NCBI GenBank assembly: GCA_916048095.2
Contig: OU696576.1
Span: forward strand, 7,673,488-7,737,487
DNA from: Sacculina carcini
Lineage: Eukaryota > Arthropoda > Thecostraca > Sacculinidae
DNA: 64,000 nt
Direction: 5' to 3'
Part shown: positions 1-13,066 of the stretch, piece by piece
Layout: each line of letters starts with the position of its first letter
Numbering within the stretch: the stretch's first letter is position 1
The notes under the pieces: generated by a model
Database searches by the model: none
What the model saw: the letters and a program-made list of their open reading frames with translations, nothing else
What the model was told of the DNA's origin: nothing
Position numbers and translations under genes: made by a program

Positions 1-307
1 TTTCTTTGTTTTTATATTTTATTGTAGAATATGGTACATACTGCCGTATACACCAGGAGACATGACAAAAAACCCTTACAAAAAGAGTAAAAGGGGATCT
101 GAAAAATATATTATTCCGTATAGAGTTGGAATAGTTTGTTAGTTACAGTTACAGATTGAAATAAGATTGGAAGTTACAGATTTGAATAAGTTACCGGCCA
201 ATGTCACAAACAAAAATACTATCAAAGGATTTAGAGACTCTTATTTGATATATGGAAGGCGTGACAGACGAGCTGACTCAGTCGTGCCCGCACTACAATT
301 CGGTGAC

Positions 308-389
<82 letters not shown>
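308..389. repeat. (CA)n microsatellite
   Basis: A nearly pure CA dinucleotide run of about 41 units, followed by CATACA variants up to about 420. It generates poly-Thr-His and poly-Cys-Val frames that are not genes. Confidence 0.95.
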
Positions 390-394
<5 letters not shown>

Positions 395-550
395 ACACAC
401 ACATACATACACATACACATAAGCTGGCCCACCTGGGCTTCGTGTCATCACGAGTCTGGCTATGCTTGCTAGTCTGTGGTGTGTCCAATGGAGATATTGG
501 CCATCTATACATCACGTGTTAGCAGCGGTCGTGTAGTTTAGGCATTGTTG

Positions 551-716
551 GGTGTGTGTATGTGTCAGTATGTGTGTGTGTGTGTGTGTGTGTCAGTATG
601 TGTGTGTGTGTGTCAGTATGTGTGTGTGTGTGTATGTATGTGTCAGTATGTGTGTGTGTGTGTCAGTATGTGTGTGTGTATGTATGTGTCAGTATGTGTG
701 TGTGTATGTGTCAGTA

Positions 717-750
<34 letters not shown>

Positions 751-760
751 TGTGTGTGTG
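551..760. repeat. Interrupted (GT)n array with CAGTATG spacers
   Basis: GT tracts are broken at irregular intervals by CAGTATG or CAGTATGT. This gives a higher-order repeat of about 18-40 bp within the dinucleotide array. The interruptions are regular enough to suggest expansion of a compound unit rather than point decay. Confidence 0.85.
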
Positions 761-1987
761 TGTTTCCTGTTTGTATCCTGTTTTCCAGTCATTTGCATTT
801 GTGATACACGTGGGTGATTTCCAAGAACACCCGAGCACTTTCAGCGTGAATCTTATTCAGCTGCTTCTTCGTGCTGGCACATGTAATTTCTCTGCATAGA
901 ATGAGTTACAATATATTTCCCACTGCTGGAGTAGAACGTTGGTCAAAATTTCATTATATTGTGGATTTAGTACTGGACTTGTTCTGTTCTGTTCTGTTGT
1001 GCAAGAGCGAGACAGAGAGGTTTCACTGTAACACATCATTTCATTTTGGCTATCATCCGCGGCCAATTTTTCCAGCTTCATAATACACATAACACATTTC
1101 TGCAATTAGTGTTTACATTGCTTCTATTTTATCCTGCTTTATTCAATTGCCGAATAGCTTGTGGTTTCGCCTGCTCTCATTTGCGCACGGTGTAGCGGCC
1201 GTATTTAATGCTCTACTCTGCCGCATTGCGCAATGTTACTTCAGTTACTCATACTGAATATATCCAGGTAGCATAACAGTGAAATCGCATTAGTTCTCTG
1301 TTTCTTCAGAACTTCATAACTTTGACAATATTTCTAGCTGTTTATGAAAATTCTAGCTGTTTCTAGCTATTTCTAGCTGTTTGTGAAAAATTCGTGACAA
1401 AGGGCGATTTGAGTTATCAGTGAGCTTTTTGTAGCTGAAGAAATTCTGCTCCGGGATTGATTATAGATATGGCGGTATATCTCGAGCGATGTCACTAGAG
1501 TCTGTGTACGACGCACGGACCAGTGGAATTTGGTCGATGCAGGTGTGTTCAGAACCGAGCACCGAGGTGTTCCGGCTACCTGTGGACACGCTTGTTCTGG
1601 TTTACGGCCAAGTTTCTCTATGAGCCGATGACGAGTGTTTTGGCGCGCTCTGCCCCAGTTGTCTTATCTGACATACATCGATGCGGCGTGTGTGTGTGTG
1701 TGTGTGTGTGTCGACGTGCGCTCGTCAGTGGGTGTGTGCGGGTGCGTGCGTGCACTTGAGTGCGTTTTTGTATGTGTCGACCACTCAATGAGCATGGGTT
1801 GAACATTTATAATGTGCGGTTTACAGTGTCATTCATAATGTCTATGTGCGTGTGAGTGTGCGATGTAACTTGCATTAGTTATTAGCATAATTGCAAGTTC
1901 ACACACTTTTCACTGCAACCTGAATCACACTGGTCACACCGATATACAAAGACATATATATACACATACATATATATGTATATGTAT

Positions 1988-2260
1988 GCACGATTTGTTG
2001 AAATCAACAGCAATCTGGGCAATGTTGTGCTGGTACGATAACTTTTCTATTCTTCGCGCGATTTTTTTGTGTTCAGGAGACAACACATTCAGTTGTTCAC
2101 TGAAGTTTAATTCTCGAGGTACCTTTCGGCTCGAGAATGAAACTTCAGTGAACAACTGAGTGTGTTGTCTCCTGAACATTGACAAATCGTGCGAATCATA
2201 GAAGAGTTATCGTACCATCACAACAGTGCCCAGATTGCTATTGATTTCAACAAATCGTGC
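1988..2260. repeat. 273-bp near-palindrome (foldback/MITE-like)
   Basis: The outer ends GCACGATTTGTTGAAATCAA and its complement (2241-2260) are inverted. So are the inner blocks: GTTCAGGAGACAACACA near 2072 and its complement ending near 2176. A short centre near 2118-2131 joins them. The left arm has small insertions relative to the right. TA-rich DNA lies on both sides, including a (TA)n run from 2282. No coding capacity is seen. It is probably a non-autonomous foldback element; a superfamily cannot be assigned. Confidence 0.75.
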
Positions 2261-2277
2261 ATATATAATGACCTCCT

Positions 2278-2281
<4 letters not shown>

Positions 2282-2336
<55 letters not shown>
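2282..2336. repeat. (TA)n microsatellite
   Basis: Pure AT dinucleotide run of about 27 units, ending in TACATGTATGTATAC. It lies next to the right end of the palindrome at 1988-2260. Confidence 0.95.
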
Positions 2337-2345
<9 letters not shown>

Positions 2346-5069
2346 ATACATGGACCAACGCACACAAATTGCCCCAAGTTTGAACAATGCCAAAATAAGG
2401 TTCGCTTTGCGGCTGGTAACATATGATGGAGTACATTGAAATGCTTGGCTGAAATATCGATCATTAATCCGAATTCCGATGTGGTAGAAGAGGTTGAGCA
2501 GACTCTATAGAGCAGCAGGAATATAACCGTACTTGTCAGGGGCGGATGAACCGAATATCTGACGATTTGACAAATCTCGCGTCATATCAAGAAGAAGTAT
2601 GCAGGGTCAAGTGATGACGTCATACTACTTGTCCTTGCTTTGTCCGTGAGTTCCGGCGGAGGTTTGACTTTCTCACAGTAGCCGAAACCTGTTTATGCCG
2701 ACACCAATGTCCGTAGAGGTTTGCAATAAGGTCGGGAACGTGGGTACCTGGTGTTTGAGTGGCTCCAGCCGGTGCAGCACCCATCACTCTTCTGTGCAAG
2801 ATGCAATGCTGGGGGTCGCTGATCTGGGCTTAACACTGACACTTATTTTCCAGTGACTGTAACTCCCTATATGTTCTGTGAAATATATATGTTCTGTGCT
2901 GGTATGAATTTTACCGGCAAGTGTGCGTGTGCCTTGCCATCGAAACATCTGAACTCGTGAGCTCGTAAGTTCTGTCCAAACAATTGAAATCGGTTTGGAT
3001 GTTGGTCGCTTATGTGATCATTATCGCGGTGAATGTCTGATAGACTTTATAAAAGCGTGTGTTGGAAGACATCAATTGCTTTGTTTTGTGCTTTTTTGGG
3101 TTTAATCCCACCTTGAGGCTTTGCCAGCACGTTTGCGTGTTCATTTTCTCCTGAATGTTTATCGGTCGTGTTAATCGTATGAAGGCGAATCAGCTTTATG
3201 TGTCTGTTGTAGATGAGCTCTTCGTGCAGAGTGGACATGGCCACCTATTTAAGATGACATTGATGTCAGTGGCCGTGGAGAAGTGCGTGTCTGTGTGTGT
3301 CTGTGAGGTGAAAGCTCGCAATGTTGGCTGATGCAACAGGCACTTGTCGGCTTCAATCTCAACACACACACATACATATACTGATCATGAATACACATTG
3401 TACTTTGAAGCTCCGACTGGTACATTGATCGATGCTGCATACTCGTGCCATTATACATACATGTCGCACTTTTGCAGCGTTGTGTTGCAAGACACGTTGA
3501 AAACGTCGTGAATCGGGTTGATTGCGGCTTATCTGAACTGAAGCTGCGTTTGTGTGTGTCTGTGAGTGTGTGTGTGTGTTGGATAGTGTGCGATCTTTGT
3601 AGGTTATCACTTGGTGCGATTAACCGGGTTGTGTGAAGTGTCGCGAAGCGGAGATTAGCGACAACACAGCGTGTTTCTCTGAACTGATTTCACCGGAACT
3701 TGCACTGATTCACCTCCATGCTTGGATGATTCCTTCACTACTACATGTGTGTACATGTGCATACGAACAGTAGAATTCGGCACATGTCCTTTGTGAAAGC
3801 AAGGCAATGTCATCCAGTAGGGAAACTTGATCAACCGTCGTGGGCGGAGATGCCATTTTCAAAGCGAAAAGGGCGAGACAATAATGAAATCAAACGAATT
3901 GCTTAAATAGTTTTGATCTGTGTTCAAATATTTTTTACAACACACGTAACGTGTGGCCATAATATTCTGACCAATCATCATTTAAGTCAACATTTGTTGG
4001 GTTTATATAATTCTGAATATTTTGACACTTTGATCTACGTTGAATATCGAGGCCTAACGAAAAAATAGGTTTGCTCACGGATTTGGTCCTCTTGGATAGT
4101 TACTGTCGCCGACACGTATGGACGTTACTGGAAGTACGTGTTTTTCATACGGCACCGTCGTTCAGGTGACGGATGTAACGACAATTGAGGGAGGTCAGCG
4201 ATATCCGGTTTCTCTGAGCCCGGCTCTTGTCTGTGCCTTGATTGCTATCCAGCGCGACTTGTGTGTGACTCTCTATCGGTCGATTGATGGACCTGTCGCG
4301 GTTCAGTTGTTGCCCTGCGGTAGGGGTTCAGAATACTGCCGCCGCACCCGCTGCGTGTCTAGAGAGGCGACTAAAAGTGGACCTAATTTCTTTCTCTGTT
4401 CTTTCCTTTTCCTTCGTGCCATATTCAAAGGGGAGAGCGATAATCCAGCAAGGTTGGCACCCCCTTGTATTGCACCTCCTTTTTCTCAATGGAATCAAAA
4501 ACAGGTTTAGTAATGGACAGTGGCGTGTTGTCTGCAAGAGTTCGAGGACAACATTATCCGACCAACACTAACTGCAGGCGACTGCCGTGGCTTTCTAGTG
4601 CACCGGGGCATGCGGGCTGGGTTTCATGAGTATCGATGTGTTTCGATACATATTTATTGCATTTCGATACATGTTTTGCCTTACAGTATGAGGCTTTCGT
4701 TGGTCTTTGCTAGCGTCAGATGCGCGCGCGTGTTGTGTGTGTGTGTGTGTGTGGCTTGATTGCGCTTTGTGTGGTTGTGCGATTAGCTAGGGGTATGACG
4801 TGAGTCTGCAGCTGACTGAGACGGACACGACATCTCCTTTCTCCCGGATATTGCCGGATCTCGCGTGTATCCGGCGTGAGCGTACCTTTCTCTGCCGCCC
4901 TTCTCCACCTTTACTGTTTCTCCCTCTCTCTCTCTCTCTCGCTTTGTCTCGCTTGCTCTGCTAGTCTGTTTATCCCCACTGCGTGTTCACACGTCGCAGA
5001 GTGGAGACTAGCGTTGTCGTCTGTTGACGCTGATAATTGCCGCCGTTCACATCGCTGACACCATGATAC

Positions 5070-5187
<118 letters not shown>

Positions 5188-5384
5188 GGCGGCGAGCCGG
5201 TGTATGCCGGAACTAGGGAATCATCTGACCGACTGGTTGACCCGTTTTAGCGCCCGGTGTGTGTGTATGTGTGTGTGTGTGTGTGTACGTATGTATGAAT
5301 GTGTGTGTGCGTGTGTGTGTGTGTACGGTCTTGTGCAACATTGTGTGTTGAATGTGGTGGTCATCATCTATACATTTTTGGGAT

Positions 5385-5427
<43 letters not shown>

Positions 5428-5823
5428 TTATAGACGTGCACACATATGTGTATGTGTTTATACGAGCTTGTCTCCATCCTTGCGTCCTGCAGGGCATACA
5501 CTATTACATGTTCACTCAAGATACATAATAATCAAAATACATACGTGCATACACATATACAAGTGTCTTTAGAAATGGTCCGTTGATAGCACGCCTTGAT
5601 ACGATTCTTGATGAGCGAAAGAAATCGGTTGTTCAACATGACAATCGGGCACGGTGTCAAGATTCTCATCTGAATAGCCTGAATTGTTTGTTTGTGTGGA
5701 CGATTATTAACCCTGTCTTTTGCACATACACACTGACCACCATCACGGTTGCACCTGTGCGCGTGTGGGAGCGTGTGTGCACACCTGCGATTTCTGCCGC
5801 CAGCGTCTTCGTCGTACAGCTCT

Positions 5824-5864
<41 letters not shown>

Positions 5865-6080
5865 CCTGCCTACCCCGGTGTGTTTGTATTAACGCACACA
5901 CACAGACACGCATACACGCAAACATGCACATACGCTGATGCAGTGAGAGAGAAAGACGCACGCGATTGGTCGACGGTGCAACTTTCCACCGGTGCTTCGT
6001 GACTGTGCGTGCGCGTGCGCGTGCGTCTGTAAGTGCTTGAGTGTTTGTGTGTGTGCGCGTGTGTCGACCGGGTGGAGAGG

Positions 6081-6118
6081 TATATAAGAGACGGTCGGGC
6101 CAGTAGTGGACATTCAGT
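6081..6118 (+). promoter_or_regulatory. TATA box plus TCAGT initiator
   Basis: TATATAAG at 6081-6088 is followed by TCAGT at 6114-6118. This puts the putative +1 adenine (6116) 28-35 bases downstream of the TATA element, the spacing expected of a focused RNA polymerase II core promoter. TCAGT is the initiator form familiar from arthropods. The predicted leader is about 117 nt to the ATG at 6233, if there is no 5'UTR intron. Confidence 0.65.
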
Positions 6119-6232
6119 GTGATTTCACATCGTCTGGTCGTTGACTGTGAATAGACCTCTGGTTGTGTCGCCGGTTGGTGTTGAGCTCTGTCAAACATTC
6201 GTGGAGACACGCACGCATTTTCTTCTGCCATT

Positions 6233-6832
6233 ATGCTGTCGTTCTGGTGTTTGTTGGCTGGTGTGTTGGCGTCGACGGTGTCGGCCTCTCCGATGGCCGC
6301 CTCGGGTCGGTCGGCAATGGACGGCGGGCTGCACGAGCGCGAACTGCAGCTGATGACCATTGCTGAGGGTGCGCGGCAGCTGGGCCTGCTGGCATCCGAC
6401 TTGCTGCAGTACTCGCAGCAGATGGTGGCCGCCGTGCCCAGCACGTCGGACGTGGCACGCTCGCTGCAGCGCGACGACCCCGTTGAGCTGATGCTCAACA
6501 CTATCGAGCTGGACACCGACTCGTGCCGGCGTCGTGTCGTCTGCGAGCTGCAGTCGCAAATGACCGGTTCGACGCTCGGCTCGCTGCTCTACGAGCTGGT
6601 CAAGAGCCGTGTGCCGCAGCTGCAGAAGTACGGATACGTTTCGGCACGTGACATGGGCGCTGATTCGTGCTCGACAGTCTTCGCTTGCCGATTGTCCGAC
6701 TCCCCGCTGATGGAGCGCGCTCGTGAGGTCCGCGCTATGGCCGGAGAGGTGTGCGATCTGGAGGCGCCGACGTTCGCCGGCTGGCTCTGCCGCTCCACCA
6801 CCTTCTTGGTCGACTGGCTGGAAACTCTGTAG
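6233..6832 (+). CDS. Small secreted cysteine-containing protein, unknown function
   Basis: This is a 199-residue open frame in locally GC-rich DNA. Residues 1-19 form a typical signal peptide (hydrophobic core LLAGVLAS, small residues before the cleavage region). The mature part has six cysteines at 98, 104, 146, 152, 174 and 186, so two C-x5-C pairs and one C-x11-C pair, enough for three disulfides. Helix-rich segments such as ELQLMTIAEGARQLGLLASD lie before them. There are no further transmembrane segments. The frame is supported by third-position GC bias, by the upstream TATA/initiator and by a clean stop before AT-richer DNA. The motif CRRRVVCEL resembles uncharacterised secreted arthropod proteins as I recall them, but I cannot name a family. 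It appears to be single-exon. No canonical AATAAA was seen nearby. Confidence 0.75.
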   Translation: MLSFWCLLAGVLASTVSASPMAASGRSAMDGGLHERELQLMTIAEGARQLGLLASDLLQYSQQMVAAVPSTSDVARSLQRDDPVELMLNTIELDTDSCRRRVVCELQSQMTGSTLGSLLYELVKSRVPQLQKYGYVSARDMGADSCSTVFACRLSDSPLMERAREVRAMAGEVCDLEAPTFAGWLCRSTTFLVDWLETL

Positions 6833-7762
6833 GCTCCAACTGTTCTGGATGAGATCGTTGTTGTTGGCGGTGCAGCCGGCAGGCTTTTCCTAGACGACAT
6901 CGACATCCGTGGTGCGATCCGTTGTGATCCAGTCGACTGCTGATTCAGCTATCTGACTCCTATCGGCCACCAGTTCTCACAATCACTCTCTCACAAACAC
7001 ACACATATGTGCGCTGCTCGCTGCTCGCTGTCATCTTTAGTCGTCTGTGATACGGTCGACCTCGTGGTGGCCGTATATTCCTCACAGTTCGATGCTGCTG
7101 CACAATATCCCATGCGATGTTTACTCGTTTACAAGTTTGTGTACGTGTGTGTGTGCATACAAGACTAATGAATACTTAATTTATTGTCTTCTATGTTTTC
7201 AAGTCATCAAGTGTTGTTTTTGTTGTTTGTGTATGTTTGTTATGTCGATCGTTGAGAGCTGAATAGATTTGTATGAAGAAGTGACTCAGCGTTTGATTCT
7301 ACCCATGTTGATTGGTTCACAACCCTGCTTGTGATAATCTGGTGTGCTACAGTCAATGATCCTTTTGTCATTTTACATTCTCTTCATTTATTTGGCTCCT
7401 GGATTGTAGATCGAAAATTGTGTATGATCTCGAACACTCAAACAAAATATTTCCTCCCAAACATCAATCTCTATTAAGATCATCCCTATACGTTCTCATC
7501 ATTTTTTCATTGTGCCCTCACTGAAATTAACAAACGTTTTCAGCATTTTTCACGGAATTCCGCGTGCGTTTAGTCTGGTTGATCGGTCTGATGAGCTGTT
7601 CTAAACGTTATCTGTGTGAACATTTTGCAGGTTGCTCTAGTTGAACTTGCATGCGTTTTTATGGCTTGGTGAAGCGTCAAATGAGCGATTCTTTGTTGCT
7701 CTTAGAAGACAGTGTTGTTTCTATAACTGCGGACTCGTAGATCTATCTAGATCGCCCTAGAT

Positions 7763-8048
7763 CAGTGGTTTTTAACCGAGGTGCGAGCCTGGATCCTAGG
7801 GGGTGCGAGGATTTCCGTAGTTTTTTAAAGAAATATGTTTAGCATATGCATTATATTTTTCCTTAAAAACTGAGTTTTGCTAAATTCTCTTAAAGGGGTT
7901 GTATGAATGAATAGTAAATTATAAAAAGTGTTGTTATTACGTCGTTAGTATTTTTATATTGCTGTACACCTATGAAGAATTCAGGGGTGCGAGAACTGAC
8001 TGCTGATTTGAAAGGAGTGCGAACACTGAGAAAGGTTAAGAAACACTG
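7763..8048. mobile_element. hAT-type MITE, CAGTGGTT family, copy 1
   Basis: A 286-bp element with terminal inverted repeats CAGTGGTTTTTAACC (left) and CAGTGTTTCTTAACC (reverse complement of the right end). It is flanked by the perfect 8-bp target duplication CCCTAGAT (7755-7762 and 8049-8056). Eight-bp duplications and CAGTG termini are hallmarks of the hAT superfamily. It is AT-rich with no coding capacity. Diverged relatives lie at 50313, 55700 and 57589. Confidence 0.9.
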
Positions 8049-10649
8049 CCCTAGATCGAATCCTAGATGCTAGCCTCTGCGGAAAAATATTTGGCCTCAG
8101 CTGCGCTCCCTTAATTTGTTCCCGTTTTCTTGTGTTTTTCTAGAATCTGATATAGAATTTCATATGGGCTGTTCATGCCTTTCAAATGTTCACACCTTCA
8201 TCTACTTTTCTTACCTTTCTTTTGCTGATTTTGTCAAAAATCATGCGCAAATGATTAATTCAATTGACAAGCTGAAAGCATTCGCATATTTGCTATCGTT
8301 ATGGTGTATGGATCCATTTGATTGCGACAGGGCTGGTGTTCCAAAGATTGCGCCAACTTGGCATTCATTTTGCAAGTCTACCGTGCTGGTCTTGGTTCTC
8401 TAAAGCTTTTGCTCAAGGCTGCTTTCTGTTATTCAATGTTGTTATTTCATTCACGCATGATGTACAGTCAATCCTTTTGCGGATTTCCAAATGACTGACT
8501 CCTTTGATCGCCGGAAGGCGTATGTGTTGTTCTCGATCAAGTGGTCTCGTCACAGACGCAACTCCATGCAGCGGAAATCCCCGAATAGCTGTAGTGTTGG
8601 AATATAATGATAGAGTTGTGCTCAAATATGAAAGTAAAGTTGTGTTCAAATATAAAATTGCTTATGTCGCACATTTGCGCGCTAGCCTTTATTAGCCGGT
8701 GTTTCGCTAGCTATGGGTCACGCACAGACATCCTGATCATATCTGGACACTTGCCGGCTTTCGATGTTGTCGATCAGTAGCGATCAGTGCCAGTGTACAT
8801 CTAATTGGTCGGGCATATGGCGTATTTTTAAGGTGTTCTCAAAGTGGCTGTAGTACTTTTCTGTATAATCACTTTTGGGTTTCTATGCACCCTCACACGC
8901 GCGCGTGTGTGTGTGCGTGTCTGTGTGAGCAGTCGGTATGTCGTTTGACCCGTGCGTGCATACGCTTTGACCTCGTTTACAATCAGGTCCGGTCGGGCAC
9001 ACGCGCATACACACCCACATATGTGTGTGTGTATGTGTGTGGATCCGTACATGTATTATTATGAGTGCCTTGTGCTTGCACGCGCTCTTGTGGGCGTGTT
9101 TGGTTCCGTTATGGTCGAGCTATGTCCGGTGAACACATACATACGTATGCATTACCAGTCGGCGGTCTTAATCAAACACGTACACACACACACACACACA
9201 CACACGAACAACTCGCACAAGTTTGGCTATGCTGATGTGCGGCCTACATATATGTTGGCAAATTTTGACGTCATCATGCGATGCTGGTGGGCGGTTGCAC
9301 TGTTGTGATGACGTTATTGAGTTACGTTAATTAGATTTGCGTCCGAATGCCAGATTTGCGTTGAGAATATAAACTCGTAAATATATGCAGATATGCCAGT
9401 CTACGCTTCGTGACCGCCTCGAATCGGGGAGTAAAGTTTTCCGAGTGTGTTTTTCAACACAATCGCTCCAATGAACTCATCTCTGAACGGGTTCTTGTTT
9501 TTCTCGATGAGGCTGGCCACCATCTTGCGTGTACGAATCTTCTTGCTTGTGGCGTCACGATATGAAGAGGGAACGCTGTTCCAAATGCCAGTGGATTGGC
9601 ACTGTGGTGACCGTGATTGCTTGCAGCTTGCAAACATGGTTCAGTGTGAGTGTGCGTCCGAATTAGGCTAGATTAGTTAGGAAAAAGAGAAATATGATTG
9701 AAGCGGAACCTAGAGCGCAGTATCCTTAGCTCCAGGTTGATTTGGGCTAGGCGAGTTGAGGGAGAGGGAAAGAGATCAGTAAACGACAGTAAACTTTGAA
9801 ACTTTGCCTTTGAATCGACAGTAAACGTACCCGGGACGTAATACCAGTAGATCCAGTTTATGGACTGTAAAGTTTGCCGGGCACTGCTAGGACATCCGTC
9901 TGAGAGATTTAGATGCCTGTCTATTGGTGGGGGAATATCGTGACAATGCTAGTTGTATTTGCTGTATGGTTGGAATGTTGATGAGGAATCTGGTCGCGGC
10001 AAGACTTGTTGATCGATTAAATCGTGAGGTTACCGTGCGTTCTGAGTTCACGTGGGCATATCAGCAGTCGCAATGTACAGGGTCTATTGTGCTTATATGT
10101 GTTGGTGGTGTAGAGCAAGTTATACTCGATGTAGTTCATGTATCAACGTCGATTTATCCCCGGGCACAGCGTCGCAACAACCACGGTGCGTTCATCGTCC
10201 CGCCCGCTGCCAGCTGCCACCTGCGCTAACCCCATCCTCTTTTTTCACCATCATCTCCCATCACCATCATTACCATCATCATTGCTCGCCGCCACCGTCC
10301 ACGACCGATTGGCAATACTTTCATATTGTAGCGTGCGATTTTGACATCGAGTAGAAAGTTGTAAATTCATTGTGCCTCTGTCGATTAACCTGTATGTGGA
10401 TGTTGTTCGCGTGCGTGTGTATTTGTGCGTGTGTGTGCGTGTGTGCACGATGCAGTCGGCTAGTCGATGCATTTATGTACGCTGAACTTTCTCCCGAATA
10501 TCCAGCGCACGTGTGGGGCTGCAGTGACCTATGTATGTATGTGTGTGTGTGTGTGTGTGTCGGGTACTGTTTGCCTTTGAACCGGTATTTGTTGGAAATG
10601 GAAGTCACTGGTGGATAGTTTCTCTGAACTGTTGAACTGCCACGATGAT

Positions 10650-10650
10650 T

Positions 10651-10713
<63 letters not shown>

Positions 10714-10731
10714 ACACATACACACACGCTG
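10650..10731. repeat. (CA)n microsatellite
   Basis: About 40 CA units with two CATA interruptions at the right end. Confidence 0.95.
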
Positions 10732-11290
10732 CAGGTGGTTTCGGCTCGTTGAACAGACGGCATCTGAACATCTTGTATTCAAGTTTCTCCAATTCAATAC
10801 TCTGGCTAAAATTTGCCTGGATAGAAACCACTTACAGCGCTGGAGATTGTACACGTAATTTCATACATATTTTCTAGTGCTGGTCCTTATGTGTACTGTT
10901 TCTAATTCTACGGTGCATGAACTGTTTAATGTTCTACGGATTTTCTACATAAGCTAACATTTCTAACGCCTCAATTGGCATCTAACTACCTTGTTCTGGT
11001 GGATATTCCTGGTTCGTGGGTGTGTGTTGCATTGACAAGCGCGAAGCCAGAGCCACTGGAGCCATGGCTCCCCCAAACACCAAGATCTTTAATCAAATCA
11101 TACAATCATTAAATTATATTCAATGACTTCTTTGATGAATCTTTCACAACTGAGATTTTGTACTGCGCACGCGGCCACATATGCTGGTGTTTCTAGTTGG
11201 GACAACACTGATTTTGATTGCTGCAGACCAGAAATAAGTGACTGCCCCTCAATTAAACCTTCTGGGCTCGCCCTTGTGCGTGCCTGTGCC

Positions 11291-11350
11291 TAGTGATGCA
11301 AAAAAAAACCGTTTTTTTTGTTGCGTTTTTTTTTGCAAAAAAAACATGTT

Positions 11351-11388
<38 letters not shown>

Positions 11389-12859
11389 AGCCCCAATTGT
11401 CATCGGATGTCAAATTTTAGTACATAGAAATGAGTTCAATTGATGTTTTGTACATCTTTACGTGTCTTATTTCAAAGATAATTTGATAATAGTATAAAAA
11501 ACAAGAATATTTATCAATAAATACCTCAGGAGACTGTTTGAAAGTGCATCCGGGTCCGGTGGTTTAGGTTTTTTCCATTGACAAAACCCATGTTTTTAAA
11601 GATGATTTTAATTATGTGGATATTTGAAATAATTTGTCAGCATAACAGAACAAATTCTTTGAATAATCATGTTTTTTCAAAAGAAACAGTGTTTTTATGA
11701 AAAAATGCAATGATGTTTTTCAAACTGGTTTTAAATTCGTTTTATTAATGAACAGGCCCAGAAAATGTTGGCAGCAGAACAAGACAAGTTAATTGGTTTG
11801 TCAAGTGTTTTTTTGACAAACGTTCATTTAAACTAACGCTTTTTAATGAAACAATGTTTTCTAAAACAGTATCTATGTAAGATAGATTTGATTGATGTAC
11901 GTTCAAATACCTTTTGTATAGCAAGTAGCCTGCTGGTACGTGTAAGCGGCTGGTTAAACCACTTTATTATCATTATTATTGAACAAAACGAACATTTAAA
12001 CGAATTTAAACTGTTCTTTTAAACCATTTTTTTTTTCAAAATATATTTTTTTGAAAAACTGTTTTCGTAGATGTAGAGATTGCGAAAAAAATTGGCGGCA
12101 GATCAAGGAACGTTGAACCAAATTAACTGTTTTTTATTAGTAACCTGTTTTTAGAACTGGTTTTATGGATGATTTTTCCTCAGTGGTTTTTTTCCTACAC
12201 GAAAATATTGTCCGTTTTTCTGGTCCGTTGCCACTGCGACCCGCTTTTATTCGTAGTCTCATTAGGGACACTAAGTTTGTTTGCATATTCGTAGTATTTG
12301 TGTAAATATTTGCAGTGTTTGTACTCTAATATTTGCAAATAATTGATCTGCTGAATGAAATGATGAAACTTATTATAACCAACGTAGTTAATTTCTGGCA
12401 GGAAAAAGTGAATGTGTAAAAAATAATAAAAAATTATGCCACCTGTTGTTTTTTTAAACAGTTTCAGATTTTAGCATAAAAACGGTTCTCAAACCCTGCT
12501 TTTTTACACAATGATTAACTCAATAATTGAATGCAAAACTGTACTGTACATAGAATTGCCGCACAGTACCGTGTAAACAATGATATTAGGGATTTCAGAC
12601 ATATTATAACAATTATATTGTGCATATTTAATGATAATTCGATTTGATAGGGTCACTAATAGCATGAATGAACCCATGTGTTGATAAAAAATAATTCATT
12701 TAACATCCTAAATATATCATTTCCATAATTTGAATTATTTGCATGACTCTTCAAAAAAAACCAAAAAGAACGTGTTTTTTTTGGTCGCGGTTTTTTTTGG
12801 CAAAAAAAACGTTTTTTTTATAAAAAAAACCGTCGGTTTTTTTTGGGGTCGCATCTCTA
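11291..12859. mobile_element. 1.57-kb non-autonomous hAT-Ac-like element, T/A-homopolymer rich
   Basis: The ends are TAGTGATGCA and, inverted, TAGAGATGCG. A perfect 8-bp target duplication CCTGTGCC flanks them (11283-11290 and 12860-12867). The TAG-GATG termini resemble the Ac branch of hAT. The subterminal regions consist of alternating A8 and T8 blocks around CCG/CGG, partly inverted between the two ends. The interior is AT-rich with many runs of T5-T9 and no open frame of note. It is therefore a MITE-like, non-autonomous element. Confidence 0.88.
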
Positions 12860-13066
12860 CCTGTGCCTCGTGGTCTTGTGTAAAATGACTATTTTTGCTC
12901 TATCTGAGATACGATTGGTTCAATTGATAGTGTTTTGGTATTGCGGCGTGTTTATTTTTGTTTGTGCGTATATGTGCATGTTTGTATAGGTGTATATATG
13001 TTTATATAGGTGTATGTTAATACGTGTGTGTATGTATGTGTATGTATATATACGTATACGTATGTG

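Larger units (their letters stand above)
6900..11290. other. Non-coding stretch with scattered repeats
   Basis: No gene is recognised between the secreted-protein gene and the hAT element at 11291. The stretch contains a hAT MITE at 7763-8048 and (CA)/(TG) tracts near 8.9-9.2, 10.4-10.6 and 10.65-10.73 kb. A 78-codon minus-strand frame at 9401-9637 contains a phrase (GIWNSVP) faintly like the C-terminal tail of LINE polyproteins, but it is too short to call. Confidence 0.5.

Noticed and set aside
167-817. Several open frames with poly(Thr-His) or poly(Cys-Val) repeats
   Set aside because: They are translations of CA/TG microsatellites on one strand or the other. The same holds for frames at 5.0-5.6, 10.3-10.9, 20.9-21.3, 25.5-26.3 and 42.8-43.9 kb.
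4118-4510. 130-codon plus-strand frame
   Set aside because: No domain, no convincing splice or promoter context and no repeat-independent support. It cannot be separated from chance.
9401-9637. 78-codon minus-strand frame with GIWNSVP, possible LINE tail
   Set aside because: The motif match is too short, the remainder does not follow the family pattern, and no 3' tail structure is visible.
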